Shown one piece after another: positions 8,593 through 16,442 of a stretch of 64,000 nucleotides of DNA (positions are counted from its first letter, which is position 1; the number at the start of each line of letters is the position of its first letter). Source of the stretch: Deltaproteobacteria bacterium (GTDB taxonomy: Bacteria > Myxococcota > Kuafuiibacteriia > Kuafuiibacteriales > Kuafuiibacteriaceae); the NCBI GenBank assembly GCA_020632995.1, contig JACKEN010000001.1:838001-902000 (forward strand), read 5' to 3'. The notes under the pieces are model-generated. The model was not told where the DNA came from. It did not search any database and saw nothing but the letters and a program-made list of their open reading frames with translations. The position numbers and the translations under genes are program-made.

Positions 8593-10818
8593 TCAGAACC
8601 CGACGGAGCTGAAGATGAAGGGGTAAGACACCACGACGACGCCCCCCCGGGGTTTGGGGAAGGTCCACCGCTTGAGCTTGCCGATGATGCAGGTGGAGAC
8701 CTCGCTGCTCTTCAGGGTGGCGAGCTGCTGCTTCACCGACCCCACCGTGCCGTTCTCCTTGATGGTCCACTCCAGGACCAGCTTGCCCTTGAGGCCCGGG
8801 CTCTTCAGGAGGGCCCGCTCGTAGCAGTACTGGACCTCGCCCAGGTGCTGGTTGATGACCCGGGCGACCTCCTCGCGGGAGATGCTGCCCTTGGCCACCA
8901 GGCGCTGCGAGCTGGCCCGGCTCACCGTGCCGCGGACGGTGTTGCCGCCCCGCTTGCCGATCGTGGCGAAGCCCTCACCCCCCTTCAGGAGGGCCGCGCT
9001 GCCCCGCGTCAGGAGCTTGCCGCCACCGCCGCCGCCCACGCTGATCTTCGACGAGGGCGTCTTTCCGACCAGAGCGCCCACGCGGAAGCTGGAGCCGCCG
9101 GGGGTCCGCACCGCGTCGAGGTTCGACACCGCCTGGACCATGCTCTTCTTGCCCGGCGCGGCCAGGTTGAGCTTGCCCATGGCGCCGAGGACGCCGGCGT
9201 TCTTGACCTCCTTGGCGCTGACACCCTTCGGTACGGCCTTCTTGGGGCGGGGGCGCGGGTCCGGCTCGGGCTCCGGCTCGGGGGCCGGCGCGTCGTCGGG
9301 GGGCGTCTCGGGTTCGGGTTCCGGCTCCGGCTCGGGCTCGGGGACCACCTCGGGCTCCGGCTCGGGCTCCGGGATCTCGACGTCGCGCAGGTCATCCTGC
9401 TTCAGCTCCGCCCACTCTTCGCTCGGGACGGCGCTGAAGCTGATGTCCTCGGAGAGGATGCCCACCACGATGCCTGCCATCAGGTGGATGGCGAAGGCGG
9501 CGGAGAGGGCCTTGTAGATGAGCGGATCCATCTTCGTCTTGACGGTCGCGATCACCGCCGGGGGCGGGGCCACGAAGCGCAGATGGAACCCGTGGTCACC
9601 GACCTCGAGGGTCAGCGTCTGCTGCCCGGTGAGGCGGGCCTGGAAGACGTCGCCCTTCTTGGAGACCGCGTTCTGCGGCACCTTGAGGCTGTCGAGGGGC
9701 ACCTTCTTGGTGCCGTCGAGGAGCACGCCCCGGGCCGAGGAGGGGAACTCAACCACCGCGTGCCCGGGACCCTCGACCCGGGCCAGCTTGAGGCCGGGGT
9801 GCTTGGCGGCGGGGGCGGCCGAGCCGCCCTGGCGCCGGCCGAGCACGTACCGATCGCCCTTGTTCTGCAGGATGGCCTGCCCACGGACCTCGTCGCCCGA
9901 GAACGCGATGATCTCGAGCGCGGTGCGGCGGGCCACCGGGACGTTCGGGTCGTCGTTCACCACCAGCCGCTCCACGAGGGAGAAGCCGGCCCGGACCTCC
10001 GACTCCTGATCCTCGTCCGGCTCGTCGGCGGCGGCGGAGGCGCCCGCGGTCGGGGCGGTGGGCGCGGTGCGGGCCGGCGCCTCGGGGAGGGCGGCCGAGC
10101 CGAGCGGGCCCGCGCTGCGCGCCTGGGCCGCGGGCGCGGGGGTGGTGCTCGGCGCCACCTTGAGGTCGTGGCCGAGCAGGTCGTCGATCGGCGGCGCGGG
10201 CGGGCGGTCCCGCATCACGTGGGTGGGGATCTTGGCCTCGCGCGAGCTCGGGATCGCGCCCTCCGCCGGGCGCCCGGAGACCTGGGCCGGGCGGGCCGAC
10301 GGCACCGACGAGTAGGTGGAGGGCGCGGTCGGCCGGGTGGAGGGGGCGCTCGGGCGCGTGGACGGCGCGGCGGGGCGGCCGCTCGCCTGCGCCGGCCGCG
10401 CGGACGGCGCGGTGTCCATCACCTGCGTCTCGAGATCCTGGTACGGCTTGGCCACCGGCTCCTGGCGCTGCGGCGCCTGGGGCTGGGCCGGGGTGGGGCG
10501 CAGGGAGGACTTGCCGCCCACCGGCTTGAGCTTGAGGGTGAAGGGCCCGATCTGGATCTCGTCCCGCGGCCCCACGTAGGAGTGCTGGATCGGGGTGTGG
10601 TTGACCTTGGTGCCGCCGGGGGCGCCGAGGTCGAGCAAGCTGGATTGCGAACCGGCGTTGTGGAGCACCGCGTGGCGGGCCGCCACCCGGGGGTCGTCGA
10701 GGAACAGGTCTACCGCCTGGCCCGAGCCGATGTTGATCTCGGGCTCGGCGAACACCTCGCTGCCGAGGTACTCGCCGTCCCGGAAGACGTAGACCTGAAT
10801 GACCGATGGTTCGGACAT
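8593..10818 (-). CDS. FHA - transmembrane - AgmX/PglI C-terminal domain protein (GltG/NfsG-like)
   Basis: 741 residues. Residues about 20-95 form a forkhead-associated domain with the expected INIGSG turn, ARHAVLHN segment and PGGTKVN strand, so the cytoplasmic end should bind phosphothreonine. A low-complexity Ala/Pro/Ser/Thr linker follows, then one membrane helix near 434-457 (YKALSAAFAIHLMAGIVVGIL). A periplasmic TonB-like Glu-Pro repeat stretch spans about 466-510. Residues 647-741 are the AgmX/PglI C-terminal domain, with paired cysteines in QYCYERAL and STCIIGKLKRW. In Myxococcus, GltG and NfsG share this plan and couple inner-membrane motors to the envelope. No AglRQS/TolQR motor genes lie in this window. 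Confidence 0.88.
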   Translation of the reverse strand: MSEPSVIQVYVFRDGEYLGSEVFAEPEINIGSGQAVDLFLDDPRVAARHAVLHNAGSQSSLLDLGAPGGTKVNHTPIQHSYVGPRDEIQIGPFTLKLKPVGGKSSLRPTPAQPQAPQRQEPVAKPYQDLETQVMDTAPSARPAQASGRPAAPSTRPSAPSTRPTAPSTYSSVPSARPAQVSGRPAEGAIPSSREAKIPTHVMRDRPPAPPIDDLLGHDLKVAPSTTPAPAAQARSAGPLGSAALPEAPARTAPTAPTAGASAAADEPDEDQESEVRAGFSLVERLVVNDDPNVPVARRTALEIIAFSGDEVRGQAILQNKGDRYVLGRRQGGSAAPAAKHPGLKLARVEGPGHAVVEFPSSARGVLLDGTKKVPLDSLKVPQNAVSKKGDVFQARLTGQQTLTLEVGDHGFHLRFVAPPPAVIATVKTKMDPLIYKALSAAFAIHLMAGIVVGILSEDISFSAVPSEEWAELKQDDLRDVEIPEPEPEPEVVPEPEPEPEPEPETPPDDAPAPEPEPEPDPRPRPKKAVPKGVSAKEVKNAGVLGAMGKLNLAAPGKKSMVQAVSNLDAVRTPGGSSFRVGALVGKTPSSKISVGGGGGGKLLTRGSAALLKGGEGFATIGKRGGNTVRGTVSRASSQRLVAKGSISREEVARVINQHLGEVQYCYERALLKSPGLKGKLVLEWTIKENGTVGSVKQQLATLKSSEVSTCIIGKLKRWTFPKPRGGVVVVSYPFIFSSVGF

Positions 10819-10825
10819 CGGGCGC

Positions 10826-11209
10826 TCAGCGATCGTAGACCGTCTGCAAGGTGAGTTGCCGGAACGACTTGCGCCGCTTCACCATGCTGGTGATGCCGGT
10901 CTCCTTGCGGTCGAACAGGTAGACGGCGCCGCTCTTGTTGGTCTGGCCCTGGATCAGGCGGTCGTCGAAGTCGATGCGGGTCGGGCCGCGGAAGCTCGTG
11001 CTCGGCACCAGGTCGGAGGCCGGCGCGGGCTCCGGCTCCTTCACGGGGGTGGGCTTCTTGGCCACGGGGGCCTTGGTCTTCGTGACCTTCTTCTTCTTCT
11101 TGGGCGCGGCCTGGGCGGTGGACGGGCCGCCGAGAGCCCAGTCCACCGGGGTCTCGGACGCGATGAAGGCCAGCCCCACGACGAGGGCCACGGCGAAGGA
11201 GAGACGCAT
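10826..11209 (-). CDS. Small exported Lys/Pro-rich protein, first gene of Glt/Nfs-like operon
   Basis: 127 residues. The ATG at 11209 directly follows a strong GGGAGG; a GTG one codon earlier is possible. The N-terminus MRLSFAVALVVGLAFIAS is a signal peptide or anchor. Residues 35-65 are Ala/Lys/Pro-rich (KKKKK, PKK-type repeats), like a periplasm-spanning or peptidoglycan-binding linker. The conserved-looking C-terminal half (residues 72-127) reads RIDFDDRLIQGQTNKSGAVY and ends in a basic RRKSFRQLTLQ segment. I recognise no named family. Lying seven bases before the FHA gene, it is probably an accessory subunit of the same complex. Confidence 0.7.
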   Translation of the reverse strand: MRLSFAVALVVGLAFIASETPVDWALGGPSTAQAAPKKKKKVTKTKAPVAKKPTPVKEPEPAPASDLVPSTSFRGPTRIDFDDRLIQGQTNKSGAVYLFDRKETGITSMVKRRKSFRQLTLQTVYDR

Positions 11210-11259
11210 CACCTCCCGAAGTACCTCCCCACCGGGGGTCGTGTCAAACCGGCGCCGGA

Positions 11260-11268
11260 TGCTAACCT
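11260..11268 (+). promoter_or_regulatory. Possible extended -10 promoter element
   Basis: TGCTAACCT matches an extended -10 (TGnTAnnnT) in the 212-base gap between the divergent FHA-operon leader and the plus-strand thrombospondin-repeat gene. It would give a leader of about 140 bases before the start at 11422. The same TGCTAA core recurs at 23793. No convincing -35 is visible, so this is only suggestive. Confidence 0.25.
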
Positions 11269-11421
11269 GTGGATATGACTGCCACTGTACCGAGTTGGGA
11301 GTGGGGGCTGGCCGCCCCAGGGGGGTGGCGGTTGGGGGCGCTGGCCCCCAGGGGACGGAGCCCCCGGGGCGGGGAGGGCGAGGGCGCAGCAGTTGGCACG
11401 CCGTTCGCTATGGAACCAGGC

Positions 11422-12771
11422 ATGTCGAAGGTCCATGCCCTCCTGGTCACCCCCCTGTTCGTAACCGCCCTGGCGCTCTCGCCCGCCGCCTTGGCCCAGA
11501 ACTCGGGCGATGCCGGGGGTGAGTGCTCCGGCGGCCTCTGCGGCACCCCGGATCAGACCGGCGGCGGCGGCTGTGGCTGCGGCGGCGGCTCCATCCTGAT
11601 CAACCGCACCGATCGCGGTGACACCTACCAGTACTCCGACGACTACGACGACGACGGGTTCGAGGACGACTTCGACAACTGCCCCTTCGCCCGCAACCCC
11701 CTCCAGGCGGACGCGGACGGCGACGGCGTGGGCGACGCCTGTGACAACTGCATGGCGGCCTCCAACCTCCTGCAGATCGACGTGGACGGCGACGGCGTCG
11801 GCAACGAGTGCGACCCCGACAAGGACAACGACGGCATCCTGAACGCGGTCGATGTCTGCCCCGAGGTGGCCGACCCGGCCCAGCTCAACACCGACGGCGA
11901 CGCGTTCGGCAACGCCTGCGACGACGACGACGACAACGACAACGTGCTGGACAGCATCGACAACTGCCCCCTGTTCGCCAACGCGAACCAGGTCATCCCC
12001 GCCAACGGCGCCGACGTCTGCGACGTGGACTCCGACAAGGACGGCCTCCCCGACAACGTCGACAACTGCGTCGCGACCCCGAACTTCGAGCAGGCCGACA
12101 AGGACGCGGACGGCATCGGCGACGTGTGCGACGGTGACATGGACGGCGACCTGATCCCCAACCTGCGCGACAACTGCCCCCTGAACGCCGACGCCTCCCT
12201 GCTCGACAGCGACCGCGATGGCGTGGGCGACATGTGCGACGACAACTTCTGCTTCGTCATCCGCGGCCCGGGTGAGGACGTCGGCGCCCACAGCCAGGAG
12301 GCCCACTGCCTCGACCCGCGCACCACCTTCAAGGTCCTCTCGGTGCCCTTCGACCTCGCCCAGGTCGGTGAGGAGAAGCACCTGCACATCTTCGCCAACC
12401 GCGAGAACGCGGCGATGCGGTACGTCTGGACCCTGACCAAGAAGCCGAACGGCAGCGACGCCCGGATCAACAACCCCCGCGGCTCGGTGACCTACTCCAA
12501 CGCCTTCGAGTACCGCTACCTCAAGGACGAGGTCGCCCAGCTGGTCCCCGACATGCCCGGTGAGTACGAGGTGCAGCTGTCCGCGGAGCTGGTGTTCCCC
12601 GACCCGCAGTACCCCGACAACAACACCAGCCGGACCACCTTCTCCCTCACGGTGGAGGACGGCGAGGGCGGCAGCGGCTGCACCGACACCCGGCTCCGCG
12701 GTGGGTTCGGCGCCTCCGCCCTGATGGCCCTGGGCTTCCTCGGCCTGCTGGGGATCCGGCGGCGCCGCTAG
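11422..12771 (+). CDS. Secreted thrombospondin type 3 repeat protein with MYXO-CTERM-like tail
   Basis: 449 residues starting MSKVHALLVTPLFVTALALS; an alternative ATG four codons earlier (11410) cannot be excluded. After the signal peptide comes a Cys/Gly-rich segment. Residues about 70-275 carry at least eight thrombospondin type 3 / calcium-binding repeats of the form DxDGDGVGDxCDNC. A beta-sandwich-like region (about 280-415) follows. The C-terminus has GSGC, a hydrophobic helix (ALMALGFLGLLGI) and RRRR, the layout of MYXO-CTERM sorting signals, whose Cys is processed by a myxosortase for surface anchoring. A hairpin terminator follows at once. A surface-anchored, calcium-stiffened protein is inferred; its ligand is unknown. 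Confidence 0.88.
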   Translation: MSKVHALLVTPLFVTALALSPAALAQNSGDAGGECSGGLCGTPDQTGGGGCGCGGGSILINRTDRGDTYQYSDDYDDDGFEDDFDNCPFARNPLQADADGDGVGDACDNCMAASNLLQIDVDGDGVGNECDPDKDNDGILNAVDVCPEVADPAQLNTDGDAFGNACDDDDDNDNVLDSIDNCPLFANANQVIPANGADVCDVDSDKDGLPDNVDNCVATPNFEQADKDADGIGDVCDGDMDGDLIPNLRDNCPLNADASLLDSDRDGVGDMCDDNFCFVIRGPGEDVGAHSQEAHCLDPRTTFKVLSVPFDLAQVGEEKHLHIFANRENAAMRYVWTLTKKPNGSDARINNPRGSVTYSNAFEYRYLKDEVAQLVPDMPGEYEVQLSAELVFPDPQYPDNNTSRTTFSLTVEDGEGGSGCTDTRLRGGFGASALMALGFLGLLGIRRRR

Positions 12772-12780
12772 CCAGGAAGG

Positions 12781-12815
12781 ACCGAGCCCCGCGGTTTACG
12801 CCGGCGGGGCTCGGT
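12781..12815 (+). terminator. Perfect 12-bp hairpin, probable terminator
   Basis: ACCGAGCCCCGC at 12781-12792 pairs perfectly with GCGGGGCTCGGT at 12804-12815 around an 11-base loop, nine bases after the stop of the thrombospondin-repeat gene. There is no strong T-run after it, so it may be a weak intrinsic terminator or an mRNA-stabilising hairpin. Confidence 0.6.
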
Positions 12816-12838
12816 GCCAACATCTGGTAGCCCTGCTC

Positions 12839-14677
12839 ATGCTCTCACTCCGCGCTCAGCTCCTCCTCGCCCCCCTGGTCGTCCTGGCCAGCGCCTCCGC
12901 CTGCACTCGCGCCGAGCTCCAGCCGGTCGACGACATCAACACCAACATCGTCGACAACCTGCTGCAGATCGAAGGCGAGCTCTGCACCGACCCGCCGCTG
13001 GCCACCGACTTCCCCGTCAAGATCCTCTTCATCATCGACGGCTCTGGCTCGATGCAGTTCGTCGACAACCCCACCCAGCGCGCCCGCGCGGTGGAGGAAG
13101 TGATCTTGCGAACCCGCGCCAACCCCGCGGTGTCGTACGCCATCATCCGCTTCAACGAGTCGGACGCGGTGCTCACCAAGCCCGGCTCCGAGATCTCGGC
13201 CGCGGATCCGCTCGGGGTGGATCTGTCGGGCGCCTTCACCCGGGACGCAGCGGTGCTGCGCGACGCGGTGGAGGGCCTGCGGGTGGCGGACTCGGTGACG
13301 GACTACCAGGGGGCGCTCTCGGCCGCCTACCAGGTGCTGTTCCAGGACATGATCGCCACCCCGGCCGCCACGGTGGGCCGGAGCAAGTACGTGGTGCTCT
13401 TCCTCTCGGACGGCGATCCCTTCCCGGATTGCTGCAGCACCGAGTCGGAGCTGGCCGGGCTGTGCGCGCCGACCCAGCAGATCATCTCGACCCTGTGCAC
13501 CGACCCGGACGTGATCCGCCAGAACCCGAACCAGCTCCCGTTCCTGATCGGCGGGCAGGACTACAACCAGCCCTATCAGATCTACGACGCGGCCCAGAAC
13601 ATCGTGGACCTCGCCGAGACCTTCAACGTGGGCGAGCTCAGGATCCACACCGCGTTCCTCTTCGACCCGAGCCTGGTGGGGCAGCTCGACGCGAACGGCT
13701 GCTACACGATCGCCGGGGTGGGCTTCGTGTGCCCGGACGAGGCGCGCGAGCTCCTCGGCACGGTGGCCCAGATCGGCGACGGGGTGTTCCGCGACTTCTC
13801 GCGGGCCGAGGAGATCGACTTCCTCTCGTTCGACCTGCTGAGCATCAAGCGCGAGAACACCCTCAAGAACCTGATCGTCACCAACACCAACCTGGTGCCG
13901 ACCCCCAACGGCCTCGCCCTCGACAGCGACGCGGACGGCCTGCTCGACGATCTCGAGTTCGAGCTGGGCCTCAACCGGCTTAGCGCGGACACCGACGGCG
14001 ACGGCTTCTCCGACACCCTCGAGTACGCCCAGCGCCGGAACGGGCTCGATCCGGCCAACGTCAACCCGGGTTGCAGCACCGATGACGACCGCCGGGACGT
14101 CGACGCGGACGGCCTGCGCCAGTGCGAGGAGCTCCTGTTGAGGACCTCGACCGAGCTGTACGACACCGACGCGGACGGCCTGCCCGACGGGCTCGAGGTG
14201 TTGCTCGGCCTCGATCCCACCCGGGCCGACGCGCTCTCGGACGGCGACCTCGACGGGGTCCGAAACGGCGACGAGGTGCGCTTCCACACCGGGGTGGGGA
14301 TGGACGAGGCCTCCCGGCGCCCCAAGCTCGCGTACCGCTACCGCACCGAGGAGCTGGGGGTGAACGAGGACCTCCAGCAGTGCTACAGGTTCGAGGTGAA
14401 GAACGTGCAGCTGGGCACCCCGCTCGCGCGGCCGGGGGAGGCCAACAGCTTCGGGCGGAACGACATCCTGGTCTACATGGCCCAGGCGCCGTTCGACGAT
14501 CCCGACGACTTCGGCTCCTACAAGGTGGCCTGCGTCGAGGGGCGCTACGTGGCGCCGGACTTCAAGGACCCGCCCGACGGCAAGGTGGTGCTGACGCCGG
14601 AGGACTTCAAGCTCCCCGAGGAGCTCACCCAGGCGGACTGCGTGGGTCCGCTGCCCCCGCCGGGGAGCGCGCCGTGA
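12839..14677 (+). CDS. VWA-domain lipoprotein with calcium-type repeats, paralog 1
   Basis: 612 residues. The signal peptide ends ASASAC (Cys22, a weak lipobox). A von Willebrand factor A domain begins at FPVKILFIIDGSGSM, with a complete MIDAS Asp67-x-Ser69-x-Ser71, and runs to about residue 335. Residues 350-490 carry EF-like or thrombospondin-like DxDxDGLxD repeats. The last 130 residues form a domain (MAQAPFDDPDDFGSYKVACVE) shared with the next gene. It overlaps that gene by four bases (GTGA). VWA domains with intact MIDAS bind protein ligands through a metal ion, so a surface adhesion or assembly role is likely. Confidence 0.88.
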   Translation: MLSLRAQLLLAPLVVLASASACTRAELQPVDDINTNIVDNLLQIEGELCTDPPLATDFPVKILFIIDGSGSMQFVDNPTQRARAVEEVILRTRANPAVSYAIIRFNESDAVLTKPGSEISAADPLGVDLSGAFTRDAAVLRDAVEGLRVADSVTDYQGALSAAYQVLFQDMIATPAATVGRSKYVVLFLSDGDPFPDCCSTESELAGLCAPTQQIISTLCTDPDVIRQNPNQLPFLIGGQDYNQPYQIYDAAQNIVDLAETFNVGELRIHTAFLFDPSLVGQLDANGCYTIAGVGFVCPDEARELLGTVAQIGDGVFRDFSRAEEIDFLSFDLLSIKRENTLKNLIVTNTNLVPTPNGLALDSDADGLLDDLEFELGLNRLSADTDGDGFSDTLEYAQRRNGLDPANVNPGCSTDDDRRDVDADGLRQCEELLLRTSTELYDTDADGLPDGLEVLLGLDPTRADALSDGDLDGVRNGDEVRFHTGVGMDEASRRPKLAYRYRTEELGVNEDLQQCYRFEVKNVQLGTPLARPGEANSFGRNDILVYMAQAPFDDPDDFGSYKVACVEGRYVAPDFKDPPDGKVVLTPEDFKLPEELTQADCVGPLPPPGSAP

Positions 14678-16437
14678 ACAGGGCGCTCCTGTCGGCCCTC
14701 GCGCTGCTCGTGGCGGCGGGCTGCACCGACCGCAGCCTGTTCTCGGCCCCCGGCCTCGGCGAGGGGCCGATCGACAACAAGCTGGTGGTGGAGTCCTCGT
14801 TCTGTACGGACGATCCGACCACCCTCAGCTTCCCGGTCAAGATCCTCTTCGTGGTCGACACCTCCCAGTCCATGAACCGCACCGACCCCACCGGGCGTCG
14901 GCTGGTGGCGGTGCAGGAGGTGGTGGACACGTACATCAACGACCCGGGGGTGGAGTTCGGCATCATCCAGTTCTCGGGCGCCACCAACGTGCTGACCCAG
15001 CGGGTGCCGGGTGAAGACGGCTTCACGCGGGATCAGGCGCAGCTGCAGCAGGCCATCGTGCGGCTCGGAGTGGCGGAGCAGCCCACCGACTACGAGGGTG
15101 CGCTGCGCAACGTGGTGCGGGTGCTCGGCAACGACATGATGAACATGCCCGAGGACAACCTCGCCCGGGCCAAGTACGTGGTGATCTTCATGTCGGACGG
15201 CCTGCCGAGCCCGGTGGATCCGCCCGACAACACCCGGACCTCGATCCTCGAGCGGGTGGCGGAGATCCAGAACCTGAAGCGGGTGTACCGCCCGGCCGAG
15301 ATCCGGCTCCACACCGCGCTCGTGCTCGGCGCGATCCGCACCGGCGCCCGCTGCACCGACGACGGGCTCGAGGGCGGCGACCAGGGCTGCCAGGCGGTGA
15401 CCACCGCCGCGGCGTGCGCGCAGGCCGGCGGCTGCGTCTGGGTCGGGATCCAGGACGAGGCGGAGAGCCTGCTGTCGGCCATGGCCGAGGTGGGCGACGG
15501 CACCTTCCGCTCGTTCCCGAACGGCGAGGCGATCAACTTCCTGCGCATCGACTTCACGTCGATCCGCCGCGTCTTCACCCTGAAGAACCTGCTCGCCACC
15601 AACAGCAACGCGCGGCCGCGCCTGTACTTCGCGAGCCCCGAGGATCGGGTGGGGCGCGCGACCGCGGACTCGGACGGCGACGGCCTCGACGACTTCGAGG
15701 AGCGGGCGCTCGGCACCGACATCCTGAACACCGACACCGACGGCGACGGCTTCGGCGACTACCTCGAGGCGCGCCTGGCCACCTCTGGCTTCGACCCGCT
15801 CGATCCGAGCGACGCCGACTGCGCGCTCCCGCAGGACAAGCTGGACAGCGACGGCGACGGGCTCAGGGACTGCGAGGAGCGCTTCGTCGGCACCAGCAAG
15901 TTCCGGGTCGACACCGACGCGGACGGGATCCCCGACGCGGTGGAGCTGCGCTTCGGCACCAACCCGGTCACCGACGACACCAAGCTCGACCTCGACTTCG
16001 ACGCCGCCCGCAACGGCGAGGAGGTGCGGGGCCACTCCGATCCGGTGGTGAACGACGCGGCCAAGCGGTCCTCGCTCGCCTACCGGTACGAGGTGGTGGA
16101 GCGCACCCTCGAGAGCCTGGAGGAGGGCGATCCGCGCCAGCTCATCCTGGCCCAGGGGCGCGCGTGCTACGACTTCCGGATCGAGAACATCACCCTCGCC
16201 GACACCGCGGGGGGGCGGAACCGGGTCTTCATCCACGTGGCCCAGGCCCCGTTCGACGATCCGAACGACTATGGGGTGTTCCGGGTGGCGTGCGTGGAGC
16301 AGACCTTCCTGTTCCCGGACTTCCGGGATCCGCCTCTGCCCGAGGTGGCGATCCCGCCCGAGGCCTTCTACCTGCCCACCGAGTTCGATCCCGACCTGCA
16401 CTGCACGCCCGGCACCGCGCCGGTGCGGAAGGACTGA
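14674..16437 (+). CDS. VWA-domain lipoprotein with calcium-type repeats, paralog 2
   Basis: 587 residues from a GTG that overlaps the previous stop. MNRALLSALALLVAAGC gives a clear lipobox at Cys17. The VWA domain starts FPVKILFVVDTSQSM with MIDAS Asp62-x-Ser64-x-Ser66. Repeats such as DSDGDGLDDFEERALGTD follow from about 330 to 450, and the C-terminal domain contains HVAQAPFDDPNDYGVFRVACVE. The order of domains and the flanking cysteine motifs match the preceding gene, so the two are tandem duplicates. Translational coupling suggests both are made in similar amounts and may act as a heteromer. Confidence 0.88.
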   Translation: MNRALLSALALLVAAGCTDRSLFSAPGLGEGPIDNKLVVESSFCTDDPTTLSFPVKILFVVDTSQSMNRTDPTGRRLVAVQEVVDTYINDPGVEFGIIQFSGATNVLTQRVPGEDGFTRDQAQLQQAIVRLGVAEQPTDYEGALRNVVRVLGNDMMNMPEDNLARAKYVVIFMSDGLPSPVDPPDNTRTSILERVAEIQNLKRVYRPAEIRLHTALVLGAIRTGARCTDDGLEGGDQGCQAVTTAAACAQAGGCVWVGIQDEAESLLSAMAEVGDGTFRSFPNGEAINFLRIDFTSIRRVFTLKNLLATNSNARPRLYFASPEDRVGRATADSDGDGLDDFEERALGTDILNTDTDGDGFGDYLEARLATSGFDPLDPSDADCALPQDKLDSDGDGLRDCEERFVGTSKFRVDTDADGIPDAVELRFGTNPVTDDTKLDLDFDAARNGEEVRGHSDPVVNDAAKRSSLAYRYEVVERTLESLEEGDPRQLILAQGRACYDFRIENITLADTAGGRNRVFIHVAQAPFDDPNDYGVFRVACVEQTFLFPDFRDPPLPEVAIPPEAFYLPTEFDPDLHCTPGTAPVRKD

Positions 16438-16442
16438 AGCGC

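Noticed and set aside
9240..9380. Glu-Pro repeat DNA as a mobile or structural repeat
   Set aside because: It encodes the periplasmic arm of the FHA protein; such arms are typical of TonB-like proteins.
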